Assembly (NCBI RefSeq): GCF_009725235.1
Contig: NZ_WJFC01000096.1
Coordinates: 1 to 46,263 of the forward strand
Length of the DNA stretch: 46,263 bases
Direction of reading: 5' to 3'
Origin: Scytonema sp. UIC 10036
Lineage (GTDB): Bacteria > Cyanobacteriota > Cyanobacteriia > Cyanobacteriales > Nostocaceae
Under the pieces are notes generated by a model, which worked only from the letters and a program-made list of their open reading frames with translations, ran no database searches and was not told the origin of the DNA. Below are positions 1 to 8,533 of this stretch, piece by piece. Position 1 is the first letter of the stretch; every line of letters starts with the position of its first letter. The position numbers and the translations under genes were made by a program.

Positions 1-190
1 CAATTATTATAATCATAGTAGAATTATTTTAAAAACAAGAAGGCTTATTTATAATGATATAAAGAAATGTATTTTTGATTTTTTGAATAATATTATTGCA
101 ACAATCAAAGATAGAAAACATAAACAAAATAAGTCACACACTTTATCCAGTGAAAAAAATTTATTAGAAGAATTTAAACAGGAGGTCTCT

Positions 191-844
191 ATGGTAGATT
201 TAACGCTCGATGAACTTCATAATCGAAATGTGTTTTTGCTTATAGATCAATCAGGCTCTATGGCCAAACAGGATGCAGCTAACAGCGATTTGAGCCGTTG
301 GGATAGTCTGAGAGAAATGGTTATGGGTCATGTAAATAGTATATTTAAGAAAAAAATTACTGATTCAATTTCTATTTGTTTGTTCAGTCGTAATAAATTT
401 AATAATGAGATTTTTAAAGTCAGGAATATTAGCCAAGTAGAGAATATTTTTAGAGAACACGAACCCGATCAAGCAACATTTATTGTACCTACATTAAAAC
501 ATTTTCTTGATATATACTTTGACGAGGAAGATCAACCCAAACCTCAACCAGCGTTTTTTATTATTTACACAGATGGTCAGTTTGACGATCGAGAAGAATT
601 TGAAGAACTTATTAAAGCCACTTGTAAAAAGCTTGACGACCAACGACATATTAAGATTTTCATTATTGGTGTAGGTAGTGAAATAAAAAATAAGATTAAT
701 AAAGATTATTTTGAAAAACTAAATAAAAATGCTATTAACAATAAAAATAAACATGGAAAACCCTGCGACATTGTTGGTTTTGATATTGCCGATGAAATGG
801 AGAATATTCTGAAAGTGTTGGAAAATGAGCTTAAACAAAAATGA
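191..844 (+). CDS. von Willebrand factor A domain protein
   Basis: The protein opens almost directly with a vWA fold. A hydrophobic strand is followed by DQSGSM (a DxSGS MIDAS motif), then a conserved Thr in the VPTL segment and an Asp in YTDGQFDD. This is the standard metal-ion-dependent adhesion site, used for protein-protein contacts. No signal peptide or membrane segment is seen, so a cytoplasmic protein is likely. I chose the ATG at 191 because GGAGG lies at 181-185, five bases upstream. The same frame is open without a stop to the left window edge, with a TTG at 83, so a longer protein entering from outside the window cannot be excluded. The gene is very AT-rich. Partner and pathway are unknown. 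Confidence 0.8.
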   Translation: MVDLTLDELHNRNVFLLIDQSGSMAKQDAANSDLSRWDSLREMVMGHVNSIFKKKITDSISICLFSRNKFNNEIFKVRNISQVENIFREHEPDQATFIVPTLKHFLDIYFDEEDQPKPQPAFFIIYTDGQFDDREEFEELIKATCKKLDDQRHIKIFIIGVGSEIKNKINKDYFEKLNKNAINNKNKHGKPCDIVGFDIADEMENILKVLENELKQK

Positions 845-935
845 GAAAACTTAGCTTTCCTAGATATAACCCCCATTGTCCGTACAGCAAGCATGAGTTA
901 GTAGTTCACTACTAACTACTAACCACTAACCACTA
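845..935. repeat. Short tandem repeat at convergent gene ends
   Basis: The gap between the vWA gene and the converging peptidase gene contains repeated ACTAACTACTAACCACTAACCACT-type heptamer units (about 904-933), a short tandem repeat class typical of filamentous cyanobacteria. No hairpin with a T-run is obvious, so a terminator role is only possible. Confidence 0.5.
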
Positions 936-1928
936 TCATTTCCCAAACTTTGCATCAATATCATCTGCGACTGAAGCACCATGGCGGGAGTTGATTTTGA
1001 GTGACTCTCCATTTTTCGACAAGTCATAGGTTAAAGGTTGTGTTGCAGAAATCCGTGCTTCTCCTTCCTGTGCTAACGTCTGAGGAGGGTTTTTTGTCAT
1101 GAAATCTTTCAACGACTCTATTCTTATCGATGTCGGTGCGATCGCGGTTTCAAATTCCGGAGTTTTAGCAAGAATATCTAATGCTCGCAAACATCCTTCT
1201 GGCTCAAAACCCGCACGGATAGAGGTGAGATAACCCATTTGATCTGCTTCTAATTCTTGCTCTTTGGTTTGTAATGCAAGGCGTTGGTTTAAATCTTCTG
1301 TCTTTTGAGCAATAATCTCCTTTATACGTTTCTCTACTTGTTGTGCTCTATTGGTATTTCTTCTTTCTAGAACACCGTTTACTAAGTTACCAAGAAATCC
1401 GGGTAAGACATGGTTGGCGATCGCACCTCCAACATAGCTCACTGTTGACTCTGTAGATGAAGTTTTTTTTGTCCCCAAAACTTCCTGCTCGGCTTCCTCT
1501 TTAATTTTGGCAAGCAATTCAGCCTTTTGAGTTTCACCAACAACTGTATGGCGCTTCACATGATGACCCATTTCATGACCTACCAGACAAGCCAGGGCTG
1601 AGGAATCAGCTACCAATTGGTTAAGAACACTGCTGTGAATTGTTATCAAGTTCTCTTCGCTTGCAAAGCTATAAATGTCATATTTTCGTACAATCTTGAC
1701 TTGCCAAGGATGACTATCAATTTCATTAGCACGAGCAATGCGATCGACAATACGGTAAATAGCATACAGGTCAGAAGGCAGCTTTTCTTTTGCTTGTTGA
1801 TAGACACCAGAAGCAGTGGTAGTTGGGGTATTTTCTACAGTCGTTTGTGCCAAAACAGGCACTGTAGTGGGAAAAAATAGCGAACATAAAGAACAGATAG
1901 TTAAAAGTTTTGTTTTCCAAGCAAGCAT
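936..1928 (-). CDS. M48-family zinc metallopeptidase, secreted or membrane-anchored
   Basis: The HEMGHH motif (HExxH, about residues 118-122) with ALACLVG before it and a downstream ELEADQMGY segment (third zinc ligand about residue 225) identifies an M48 peptidase of the HtpX/Oma1/BepA kind. The N-terminus carries a hydrophobic signal segment ending near VLAQ, so the enzyme probably acts in the periplasm, perhaps on misfolded envelope proteins. A TTG at 1937 gives a three-residue extension. The ATG at 1928 is preferred because an AAGG sits upstream of it and the signal peptide stays intact. The roughly 330-residue length fits single-domain cyanobacterial members. No TPR domain is present, unlike BepA. 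Confidence 0.85.
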   Translation of the reverse strand: MLAWKTKLLTICSLCSLFFPTTVPVLAQTTVENTPTTTASGVYQQAKEKLPSDLYAIYRIVDRIARANEIDSHPWQVKIVRKYDIYSFASEENLITIHSSVLNQLVADSSALACLVGHEMGHHVKRHTVVGETQKAELLAKIKEEAEQEVLGTKKTSSTESTVSYVGGAIANHVLPGFLGNLVNGVLERRNTNRAQQVEKRIKEIIAQKTEDLNQRLALQTKEQELEADQMGYLTSIRAGFEPEGCLRALDILAKTPEFETAIAPTSIRIESLKDFMTKNPPQTLAQEGEARISATQPLTYDLSKNGESLKINSRHGASVADDIDAKFGK

Positions 1929-2146
1929 AACAATCAACCTTAGTGTCTCAGCGACATTTTTTGAGATTTCTATAAAAACACTATTGCGTAAATAATATTA
2001 CATACTTTTTTGGGCATCTACCGAATTATTTCCTAAAATTTTATGGAACCGTGGGGATATTTTGGTTTTTAATAACTTCACAAATTTAAGTATATTCGCG
2101 GTAGTGTATAAAAGAATTTAAACACGCCTATCTGGAAAAAAAGTAG

Positions 2147-2195
2147 GTAGGGCTAAAGCCCACCAATATCGAACGGTGGGCATTGCTTACCCTAC
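2147..2195. repeat. Dispersed inverted repeat hairpin
   Basis: GTAGGGCTAAAGCCCACC at 2147-2164 pairs imperfectly with GGTGGGCATTGCTTACCCTAC at 2175-2195. It is a palindromic intergenic repeat of the type scattered through filamentous cyanobacterial genomes. It lies in the 430-base gap between the peptidase and the next gene, where nothing else was recognised. Confidence 0.6.
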
Positions 2196-2362
2196 TAGGG
2201 CTTAGTTTGATTTCATTCCCAAATGAGCAATTTTTATTTATTTATCTTTTTATTTGTTTACAAAAACGGCAGTAATCTATTTCAGTTTGTTACTATTTGC
2301 ATATCCTAAAAGCCTATTCCTTTAGACTAATCTCCAATAGAATCTTTACGGGATATATACCA

Positions 2363-2683
2363 ATGCAATCATTAAGTTTCATCTGTCACGATTCTGTAGT
2401 TGCCGTTTCCTTTGTGGCTTGTATTGTTGGTCTGCTATTACTGTGGGAACGCAAGCAAAATAACGATGAAGCAGAAGAAACAGAGAAAGTTTTGTTTAGA
2501 ATGAGCTTTTCGTACTGGCTGGTTTACTGCGTTGCTTTTGCGATTGAGAAAGTAGTTTTACCAGATTGGGAAGCTTTACTGATGACTTTGAGGATCACAA
2601 CAGCACTGTCATATTTCTTAACATTTTCTTGCGTTGTCAGTTTACCGCTACACAAACTGGCAATGCGTCGTGTTCAGGGGTAG
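2363..2683 (+). CDS. Small membrane protein, unknown function
   Basis: I do not recognise this gene. From the ATG at 2363 it encodes 106 residues with three hydrophobic stretches (about 11-27, 48-66 and 77-96). They are separated by a charged loop rich in Glu, Lys and Asn after the first segment. A TTG at 2297 would add 22 residues that are less hydrophobic and have no ribosome site. The gene stands alone and converges on the DUF2103-clpS pair across a strong inverted repeat. It is a plausible real gene because the hydrophobic pattern is regular and codon use looks normal, but no function can be inferred. Confidence 0.6.
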   Translation: MQSLSFICHDSVVAVSFVACIVGLLLLWERKQNNDEAEETEKVLFRMSFSYWLVYCVAFAIEKVVLPDWEALLMTLRITTALSYFLTFSCVVSLPLHKLAMRRVQG

Positions 2684-2710
2684 TTATTGGTTATTAGTTA
2701 TTGGTTATTG

Positions 2711-2752
2711 GTTAGTAGTTAGTGGTTATTTGTTGTCCCACTAACTACTAAC
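2711..2752. terminator. Bidirectional hairpin made of heptamer repeats
   Basis: GTTAGTAGTTAGTGG (2711-2725) is perfectly complementary to CCACTAACTACTAAC (2738-2752) with a 12-base loop. More imperfect pairing continues outward through GGTTATTGG and CCAACC heptamer units. It sits exactly between converging genes, so it could end transcription in both directions, though no long T-run follows. Confidence 0.55.
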
Positions 2753-2793
2753 AACCAACCACCAACCACTAACAACTAACAACTAACCTATAA

Positions 2794-3087
2794 TCATTTT
2801 CTCATTGCAACCGAAATCGTCTCTTCGAGTTGCTCTTTATCTAAGTTCGTTAGAATAAACACTTCTTGCACTGTTTTACCATGACGTGCAATGACTTTAA
2901 AGCCACCCCGGATTGGTACAGATACCCGCAACTGTAAATGAGGGCAGTGACCTTTTACTCGCCCGAGCACCCCAGGTGTTACAGTTTGAATGCCATTCTG
3001 TTTAATCAGACGTTCTAGGATTGGGATGAGACCGCTGATGTGGGTTGAGTGATTCCAGACAAGCCTGCCCTCAGTGGGTTTAGTCAT
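2794..3087 (-). CDS. DUF2103 family predicted metal-binding protein
   Basis: This 97-residue protein has the GRLVWNHSTHISGLIP start and GVLGRVKGHCPHLQLRV centre that I associate with the DUF2103 family, annotated as predicted metal-binding. The His residues of NHSTH and the GHCPH cluster are candidate ligands. It begins 11 bases after the end of clpS on the same strand, an arrangement I recall in other cyanobacteria, so the two are probably one transcript. Biochemical role is unknown. A link to Clp-dependent proteolysis is only suggested by position. Confidence 0.75.
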   Translation of the reverse strand: MTKPTEGRLVWNHSTHISGLIPILERLIKQNGIQTVTPGVLGRVKGHCPHLQLRVSVPIRGGFKVIARHGKTVQEVFILTNLDKEQLEETISVAMRK

Positions 3088-3098
3088 TGTTTTTATTG

Positions 3099-3413
3099 TT
3101 ACGCTGCTTCAAGAGGAGCCATTGTTAATCCAGCTCGACGCAGCTGTTGGTGATAAAGTTCAGCAGGTTCTTGCGGACCAACCCAAACAATGGCTTGCCC
3201 TTCATAATGCACCTGGTTAGTCAGTTCCCATGCGCGATCGCTAGTCATACCCGGAATATACTTCACCAAACAGTCGTGAACGTGCTGAAATGTATTAAAG
3301 TCATCATTCAAGACTATAACTTTATAATTTGGATATGGCTTGTAAGTAACTTGACTAGACCGTTCAGGAGCTATGGTTGGTACTGTTGCCGCTGTTGAAA
3401 GTCTGGTAGCCAT
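3099..3413 (-). CDS. clpS: ATP-dependent Clp protease adaptor ClpS
   Basis: ClpS binds N-degron substrates and delivers them to the ClpC/ClpP protease. The core YKVIVLNDDFNTFQHV holds the NDDF signature that forms the substrate pocket. The segment AWELTNQVHYEGQAIVW and the C-terminal ELYHQQLRRAGL complete the fold. About 25 residues precede the core and are probably disordered. Cyanobacteria often have two paralogues. The VHYEGQAIVWVGPQE form beside DUF2103 looks like the divergent second one, as far as I can judge. The ATG at 3413 was chosen over a TTG at 3428 because AAGG lies about five bases upstream. Confidence 0.9.
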   Translation of the reverse strand: MATRLSTAATVPTIAPERSSQVTYKPYPNYKVIVLNDDFNTFQHVHDCLVKYIPGMTSDRAWELTNQVHYEGQAIVWVGPQEPAELYHQQLRRAGLTMAPLEAA

Positions 3414-3677
3414 AATTACCTTGTCCAAAAGCTTAACAAAACTACATTACGATTAACTAGTTTAATTCATTAAGCGCTTGCTATCGGTTCTTACAAGCAA
3501 AAAAATTCTTGGAAGATCGGGCAGGGCTATCGTTTCTCAGTCACTTTATTAATTAATTCCTGCTGTTTGCGTAAATTCCTCAGATTGCTCCGATAAATTG
3601 TCAAGTCTAAATTATACCTGTATACTTCTAAGCACTTAGACCTAGAGTGCGAACGTTGCCAACTACCCCAATTAAAA

Positions 3678-4421
3678 ATGACACGAATCACCACAATCCT
3701 CGGAGCTACCTTAGCAATTTGTCTGTGTTTTAGTGAAGTTGCACAAGCACGCACCATTACTAGTATCAGTCCGCCCACCGGGCTTGGTCTTGGTGATGTC
3801 TTTTGTGCTCAAGTTCAAACTGCTGTGGTTACGCCATACCCAAATAATGACAACAGCATAGCCCCAAGCCCGAATCAAATCACCAAGTTTCCTGGTTTGT
3901 CTTGTACTCCCATAACCTTTAAAACGACTGACTCAGTGGATACTCGTGTATTCGTTGAACCATCAGGAGGGATAACAGAGTATTTCTTCACTCAAACAGT
4001 TGTCAATAATACAAGCTCTACCTGGGATGGTTTTACCTTTCAGATTGGATTTGGAGTTAATGATAACTTCGGATCGCCTGAGGTAATTCTTGTTCCACCT
4101 GGATTTGCAATTCCAAATTTCGACTTTAGCGTTTCGGATGGTGACGAACAGCCCACCTCTTCCAAGTTTGGGAAACTCGATCGCGATGGCTCTTACAGTC
4201 TCAAGTGGTCTGGAGGTTCTGTTGCTCCTGGTGAATCTGTTGATTTTACGTTTTCAATTGATATTCCTGACGATTTGAATGGCAAGAATTTATATCAGTC
4301 TTTTACAATCCGTCAAGTTCCTATTGCTCGGTCGGTTCCCGAACCCACTTCTCCATCAGCTTTTTTGGGTTTATTAGTTGTTATGGGCGCGGGTTTAGCT
4401 TTTAGACACAAACTTTTATGA
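3678..4421 (+). CDS. PEP-CTERM sorting-domain surface protein
   Basis: The protein has a signal peptide (about residues 1-24, ending VAQA). A beta-rich body of about 190 residues follows. The C-terminus is VPEP, then a hydrophobic segment and a basic tail (RHKLL), which is the PEP-CTERM sorting signal processed by an exosortase-type system. The mature part is therefore expected at the cell surface or in exopolysaccharide. The body has no recognised enzymatic motif; TQTVVNNTSSTWDGF resembles segments seen in other cyanobacterial PEP-CTERM proteins. The stop codon overlaps, on the opposite strand, the reconstructed end of the decayed pilT-like gene. Confidence 0.8.
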   Translation: MTRITTILGATLAICLCFSEVAQARTITSISPPTGLGLGDVFCAQVQTAVVTPYPNNDNSIAPSPNQITKFPGLSCTPITFKTTDSVDTRVFVEPSGGITEYFFTQTVVNNTSSTWDGFTFQIGFGVNDNFGSPEVILVPPGFAIPNFDFSVSDGDEQPTSSKFGKLDRDGSYSLKWSGGSVAPGESVDFTFSIDIPDDLNGKNLYQSFTIRQVPIARSVPEPTSPSAFLGLLVVMGAGLAFRHKLL

Positions 4422-4431
4422 AAAATTATAA

Positions 4432-5211
4432 TTAAGTTGTTGTAAGGTTTCTGCAAAGATTTCCTGAGTAATGCGATCGGATTGTAACAGCTGAGTGCAA
4501 TTCAACCTCTAGAGTAGACATACCAAGCTCTTGACCTTGCTGCATAAGTTGTAACAAATCCTGTAGCCTACCCTCTAAAATATGAGTACGAACGACACCA
4601 GTTGTTAACAAAAGGTTAAAAATGGCTATACGTTTGTACTCCCCAGTAAGGGTAGGGACTAATCGTTGAGAAAGAATTGCTTTCAAACTATCAGCCAGAC
4701 GGAAGCGAATAAAATCCTGTTCTTGGGTATTGTAAAGACTGAATAATTCTTGAATTGCTGCGATCGCTCTGCTTGCTTGCACACAAGCTAAGACTAGAGT
4801 ACCAGAGCGGGCGGCACTTAAGGCAACATCAACAGTAGGGCGATCGCTTAACTCATTGAGCACAATCACATCGGCATCATTTTTTAATGCTGTTAACACT
4901 CCTTGAACAATGTTGGGAGTGTGTGTTCCCACCACCCATTGGTTAATTAAGAATTGATGATTTTGATATACATAAGTCACCGCTTCTTCAATAATGAATA
5001 TTTTTCGGCTCATTTCCCGATTCAAATAATCTACAAGACTAGCCAAAGTTGTCGTTTTACCACTGCCAATTACACCAGTAACCAAAATTAATCCCTGTGA
5101 CTGCTGACAGATATTTTTTAATGCTACAGGAATTCCTAGCTTCTCAAATGTAGGGATATGAGAAGGTAAAAACCTAATTGCCATCACAGCACTCTGCAAA
5201 GTCAAAAACAT
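4432..5211 (-). pseudogene. PilT-like ATPase, C-terminal part, frameshifted
   Basis: This is the ATPase half of a type IV pilus retraction (PilT) paralogue. It has FLPSHIPTFEKLGIP, then a Walker A GVIGSGKTTT, then the Asp-box region changed to FIIEEAV. The Walker B region reads VIVLNELSD instead of VILVGEMRD, and the usual TLHT His box is replaced by CVQAS. Its frame joins the upstream N-terminal piece if one T is added to the T5 run at about 5205-5209. Near 4490 a second one-base insertion throws off the C-terminus; the other frame continues as QLLQSDRITQEIFAETLQQL with a stop at 4416-4418, as expected for PilT. Two frameshifts plus lost motifs point to a pseudogene. Confidence 0.7.
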
Positions 5212-5492
5212 GATACAGAAACATTAACAAAAGGGTATTGACGAAAAATTTGTATAGGAGAACCAGATTTTATTTGCTTAATTTCATTCACATTAAAAAC
5301 GGTTTCTGCCCAATTCCAAAATGTCAATTCATTGACTACAGGTTCTGAACTTGCTTCTAATATTCCTTGGATACGAAAATAAGGAACATCACCAATTGCT
5401 ATATGAACATCGGAAGCTTTTTGTATTTGTGCATTCTTCAGAAATTGCTCTAAAGTCAAAATTTCTAAATCATTAACATTGCCAGTTGCCAT
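5202..5492 (-). pseudogene. PilT-like protein, N-terminal part, frameshifted
   Basis: Residues KASDVHIAIGDVPYFRIQG match the N-terminal domain of PilT/PilB-type ATPases (usual form ASDLHL...PxIRxxG). The reading frame ends with a TGA at 5202-5204, exactly where the C-terminal ORF begins at an overlapping ATG (5209-5211). Together the two pieces make a near full-length PilT-like protein of about 350 residues. The 10-base overlap could be mistaken for translational coupling. Because the domain is cut in mid-strand (FVNVSVS), a frameshift is the better explanation. No RBS advantage for the second ORF is visible. Confidence 0.65.
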
Positions 5493-5698
5493 ATAGCTTT
5501 TCTTTTCAAGAACTACATAGCTAATACTTCCCTCGCTTTTCTTATAAATAGCAACTAGAAATTTTTATTTACAGAACGCCATTTAACTAAACAGAGTTAC
5601 AAGATTTGAAGAAATTCAGTAATTTTCAACACTTTTAACTCTAATGACTGCGAAATGTTCCCTTTTTGTGTAATTTTGTACTGGTTGTGTGTTGGATG

Positions 5699-8533
5699 TT
5701 AAAAACTGGTTTCATTGTCCTCCTCTTCTAAGTCAAGGGATTCTGCTGCATCCAATGCACTAACTGCATACTCTTTGGCTAGAGTAGCAAAAGGAAAAGG
5801 TAACGGCAAAGAGACTTCGTTCGCAAAATACGGCCATCGGTCTCTAAGATTATGGACGAAGCGAGCTAACTTGTCACAGTCAATTCCTGGGTGATGAACA
5901 ACAGCTATTTCTAATGGTTTGGGGTTACCAGCTTGTAGGCTGCCATTATCAAGCCGGGACTGTTTCGGTTTTAATGTGTTTGTACCTTGCTCGGTATTGA
6001 GCAGTTTTCTAACACTTAGATAAAGCGCTGTCTCCCCATCATCACAAACATCCTGCCAACAGAATAGTCCACTCGTTCGGCTACCAGGAGAACCCTTAAC
6101 AACACATACAGGGACTTCATCTCCATGACCAGCAACTCGCAATCGCACAACCCACAAACGACTTATTTCAGATTCTGTCATGTGCCGTTTCAGTGCATCA
6201 GGTAAATTGTTGGTAAGTAGTTCTGGGTTTTTTAGCCATGTCAGCATCTTGCGGGCATTTTCTGCTTCCGCCATGAATAGCACGCGGGGAAGTTTTTCCC
6301 CTTCAATTGGGGTATCCAAGCACTTGCACAAACAGTCACTAACGAATTTATTGAAAAACTGTTGTTCGCTTTTGATATCGCTAGACTGTTGTTTATCACT
6401 CATGTCATCAGTCGTTTCATCAGCATAGGAATTAGGGTCCCATTTTTCATGGAGGAGGTATCCAAGTCCGTCTGGATACGATACCCAGCCTAGCTTGGGA
6501 AATAAAGAAGGAGTAGTGATCTGTACGATTCCTGTTACTGGGTTAACTCGTACCACGAGCGCCACACTAGAAGCCATATTATTAGCTGTTGTTTTTCGGG
6601 TGCGGCGTAAAACATGAAAACAAGTCAGCCACATATTTGGATCTATTTCATCCTTTGTAATATCGATTAAAGGAACAGGCAAAATTCCAAATTGTCGTAG
6701 TAAGTCGCATACAGCTTTTTGCACTCGATTTGGAGCATCTTTGGTTATATACTCAGAGCCATCCTTTTTACGACTGGTTAAACCGTGGATGTGCTGATTG
6801 ACATAACCTGCCTGCCTTGTTCCAATTCGCAATGCTAACTTTGGATCTGACTCTGCTATAAAAGGTTTGCGCTGAATTTCTATTAATGTACCACTGAGTT
6901 TCTCTGGTTTGGGTAAAGATGAAATAACCTGATGAATGCGCTGCTCCAACAAATTCATGCGCCGTTGTTGTCTGTTTTTACCTTCTACTGAAGGATTATC
7001 AATATCAAAGATTTGTGTGAGGTCTAAAACGTGCTGAGTTTTGATACGCAAACAACCGTAAGGACTTTCATAAATAGTTTCTTCTCCTGTAACTCCAGTC
7101 AGGGTTTCATATGTTTTTGTTTCCCCTTTTGGTGACAATAAAAGTAACTCCCGAATTTCAGCAATTAATGCATCTCGACATTCTTGGGTTTCCCAAAGAA
7201 TCAGTATCGTGTTGGGAGAATTCTCTGAAGAACGAAATGTTGCGGGTGCTGCGATTTTTGGTCGCTGCATTGGTGTAGATAAATCGTTACGGTTTTCTGG
7301 TTCTGGACTACCTTTCTTTTTTGATTTTCTTGTTTCCCAGAAAAATACATCTGTACCCGATTTCCTTACTGTAGGTAATTTCACTGCTTCACCAACTCGG
7401 CGAACAAGAACATTTTCTTGGTTTATCTTATGTTGAATAGCACTATCGAGACGGGCTAAATCCAGTGGACTTACACCAGCAAGACAAGGGACATCGCGGC
7501 GATGTCGAGAATCGTAGGCGATCGCAGCTTGTATATCATTGGGATCTTCACCAATTGCTGACCAGTTATAAACTGGTTCATTGGCTAAGATGTTAGGGTC
7601 CGGGAGTGGAGAGTCGTTCATTTTCAGTAACTCGTTAATAGCCCTAGACCATCTCGGTTCCCTACTGAATTGTGTCATCGTTTGCTTTATCGACAAAGGA
7701 ATGAAGCAGAATGGTTGGCTTTTGCCATCTAACCACCGACGATTATCCCCAATATAAGCAGTCGCGCCTCGGTACGGTAAACGCTCTAGAGGCTCAGCGA
7801 TCCAGCGTCGAATCGAAAGTTGATGGTAAATCATCGGCTCATTGCGCCAAGGGACTGTTTGCAAGTTGAAACGGATGACAAACGAAATGTCTGCTGTTCC
7901 TAGTTGTTTGTTATTTTTAATGAGTGGAATCTGATTGGGAGGCCATGACATCAGTTCCGCTCCTCCATTAAGGCTGACCACTCGATAAAATGTTAGTTGG
8001 TACTGATTATTTACGCCAAAAGTGACTTCTGGGTTTTTCAGAAATTCAACCGCCAGAAAATCTGGTATCGCCTGAAAGAGAATATCAATGCCGTACTGAT
8101 TTTTTTCCTGAGATCTCAAGGGATAAATTCTTGGCTCGTCCTCCCACTCCCAAGTATCATCATCAAGTTTGTCGAGAATAGTTTCTACCTCATCATCACC
8201 CAAGCAATTGCTAAATTCCTCGCGCAGCCAATCTTTGATAAACCCAGGCAAATCAAAAAGATCGGCGCGTTCTGTTGCTAGGAGCCAAGGTACACCAGGA
8301 CGTTGCCAGCCATTACGTTCTGTTGTGATAATGTTTGGAAAGCTAGCAGCTATGATACGGTCGAGGGAGTAGACGGGGACAGAGGGATAACCTCTACCCA
8401 GAAGTTTGACACGTTTTTGAGCGAGAGATTTAGCGACTTGCTGCCATGGAGTAGGCACCAGGAGAGAAAAAAGCTCGTATTGCACATCTTGTGTGAGTTC
8501 CCAAGCCCCAGGGAGAATATGTTTAAAGGTCAT
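5699..8533 (-). CDS. pPIWI-RE family protein (prokaryotic PIWI-like, three-gene island)
   Basis: Length (944 aa), context and motifs match the pPIWI-RE family described by Burroughs, Iyer and Aravind: an N-terminal DUF3962-type region, then MID and RNase H-like PIWI regions that are predicted to bind a nucleic-acid guide. Visible landmarks are AIPDFLAVEFL (155-165), a MID-like strand NTILILWETQECRDAL (441-456), LRIGTRQAGYVNQHIHG (568-584), and RNase H-like strands SSVALVVRVNP (655-665), RVLFMAEAENARKM (750-763) and LWVVRLRVAG (793-802). The last region is LARFVHNLRDRWPY...FANEVSLPLPF. The first RNase H strand has Arg/Asn where a catalytic Asp would be expected, so slicer activity is doubtful. 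Its ATG overlaps the helicase stop by 11 bases, showing a coupled operon in which it is the last gene. Guide type and targets are not evident. Confidence 0.85.
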   Translation of the reverse strand: MTFKHILPGAWELTQDVQYELFSLLVPTPWQQVAKSLAQKRVKLLGRGYPSVPVYSLDRIIAASFPNIITTERNGWQRPGVPWLLATERADLFDLPGFIKDWLREEFSNCLGDDEVETILDKLDDDTWEWEDEPRIYPLRSQEKNQYGIDILFQAIPDFLAVEFLKNPEVTFGVNNQYQLTFYRVVSLNGGAELMSWPPNQIPLIKNNKQLGTADISFVIRFNLQTVPWRNEPMIYHQLSIRRWIAEPLERLPYRGATAYIGDNRRWLDGKSQPFCFIPLSIKQTMTQFSREPRWSRAINELLKMNDSPLPDPNILANEPVYNWSAIGEDPNDIQAAIAYDSRHRRDVPCLAGVSPLDLARLDSAIQHKINQENVLVRRVGEAVKLPTVRKSGTDVFFWETRKSKKKGSPEPENRNDLSTPMQRPKIAAPATFRSSENSPNTILILWETQECRDALIAEIRELLLLSPKGETKTYETLTGVTGEETIYESPYGCLRIKTQHVLDLTQIFDIDNPSVEGKNRQQRRMNLLEQRIHQVISSLPKPEKLSGTLIEIQRKPFIAESDPKLALRIGTRQAGYVNQHIHGLTSRKKDGSEYITKDAPNRVQKAVCDLLRQFGILPVPLIDITKDEIDPNMWLTCFHVLRRTRKTTANNMASSVALVVRVNPVTGIVQITTPSLFPKLGWVSYPDGLGYLLHEKWDPNSYADETTDDMSDKQQSSDIKSEQQFFNKFVSDCLCKCLDTPIEGEKLPRVLFMAEAENARKMLTWLKNPELLTNNLPDALKRHMTESEISRLWVVRLRVAGHGDEVPVCVVKGSPGSRTSGLFCWQDVCDDGETALYLSVRKLLNTEQGTNTLKPKQSRLDNGSLQAGNPKPLEIAVVHHPGIDCDKLARFVHNLRDRWPYFANEVSLPLPFPFATLAKEYAVSALDAAESLDLEEEDNETSF

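Noticed and set aside
5699..8533. Classical slicing Argonaute
   Set aside because: The context and sequence match the pPIWI-RE family and the expected catalytic Asp is not visible; no PAZ domain is seen.
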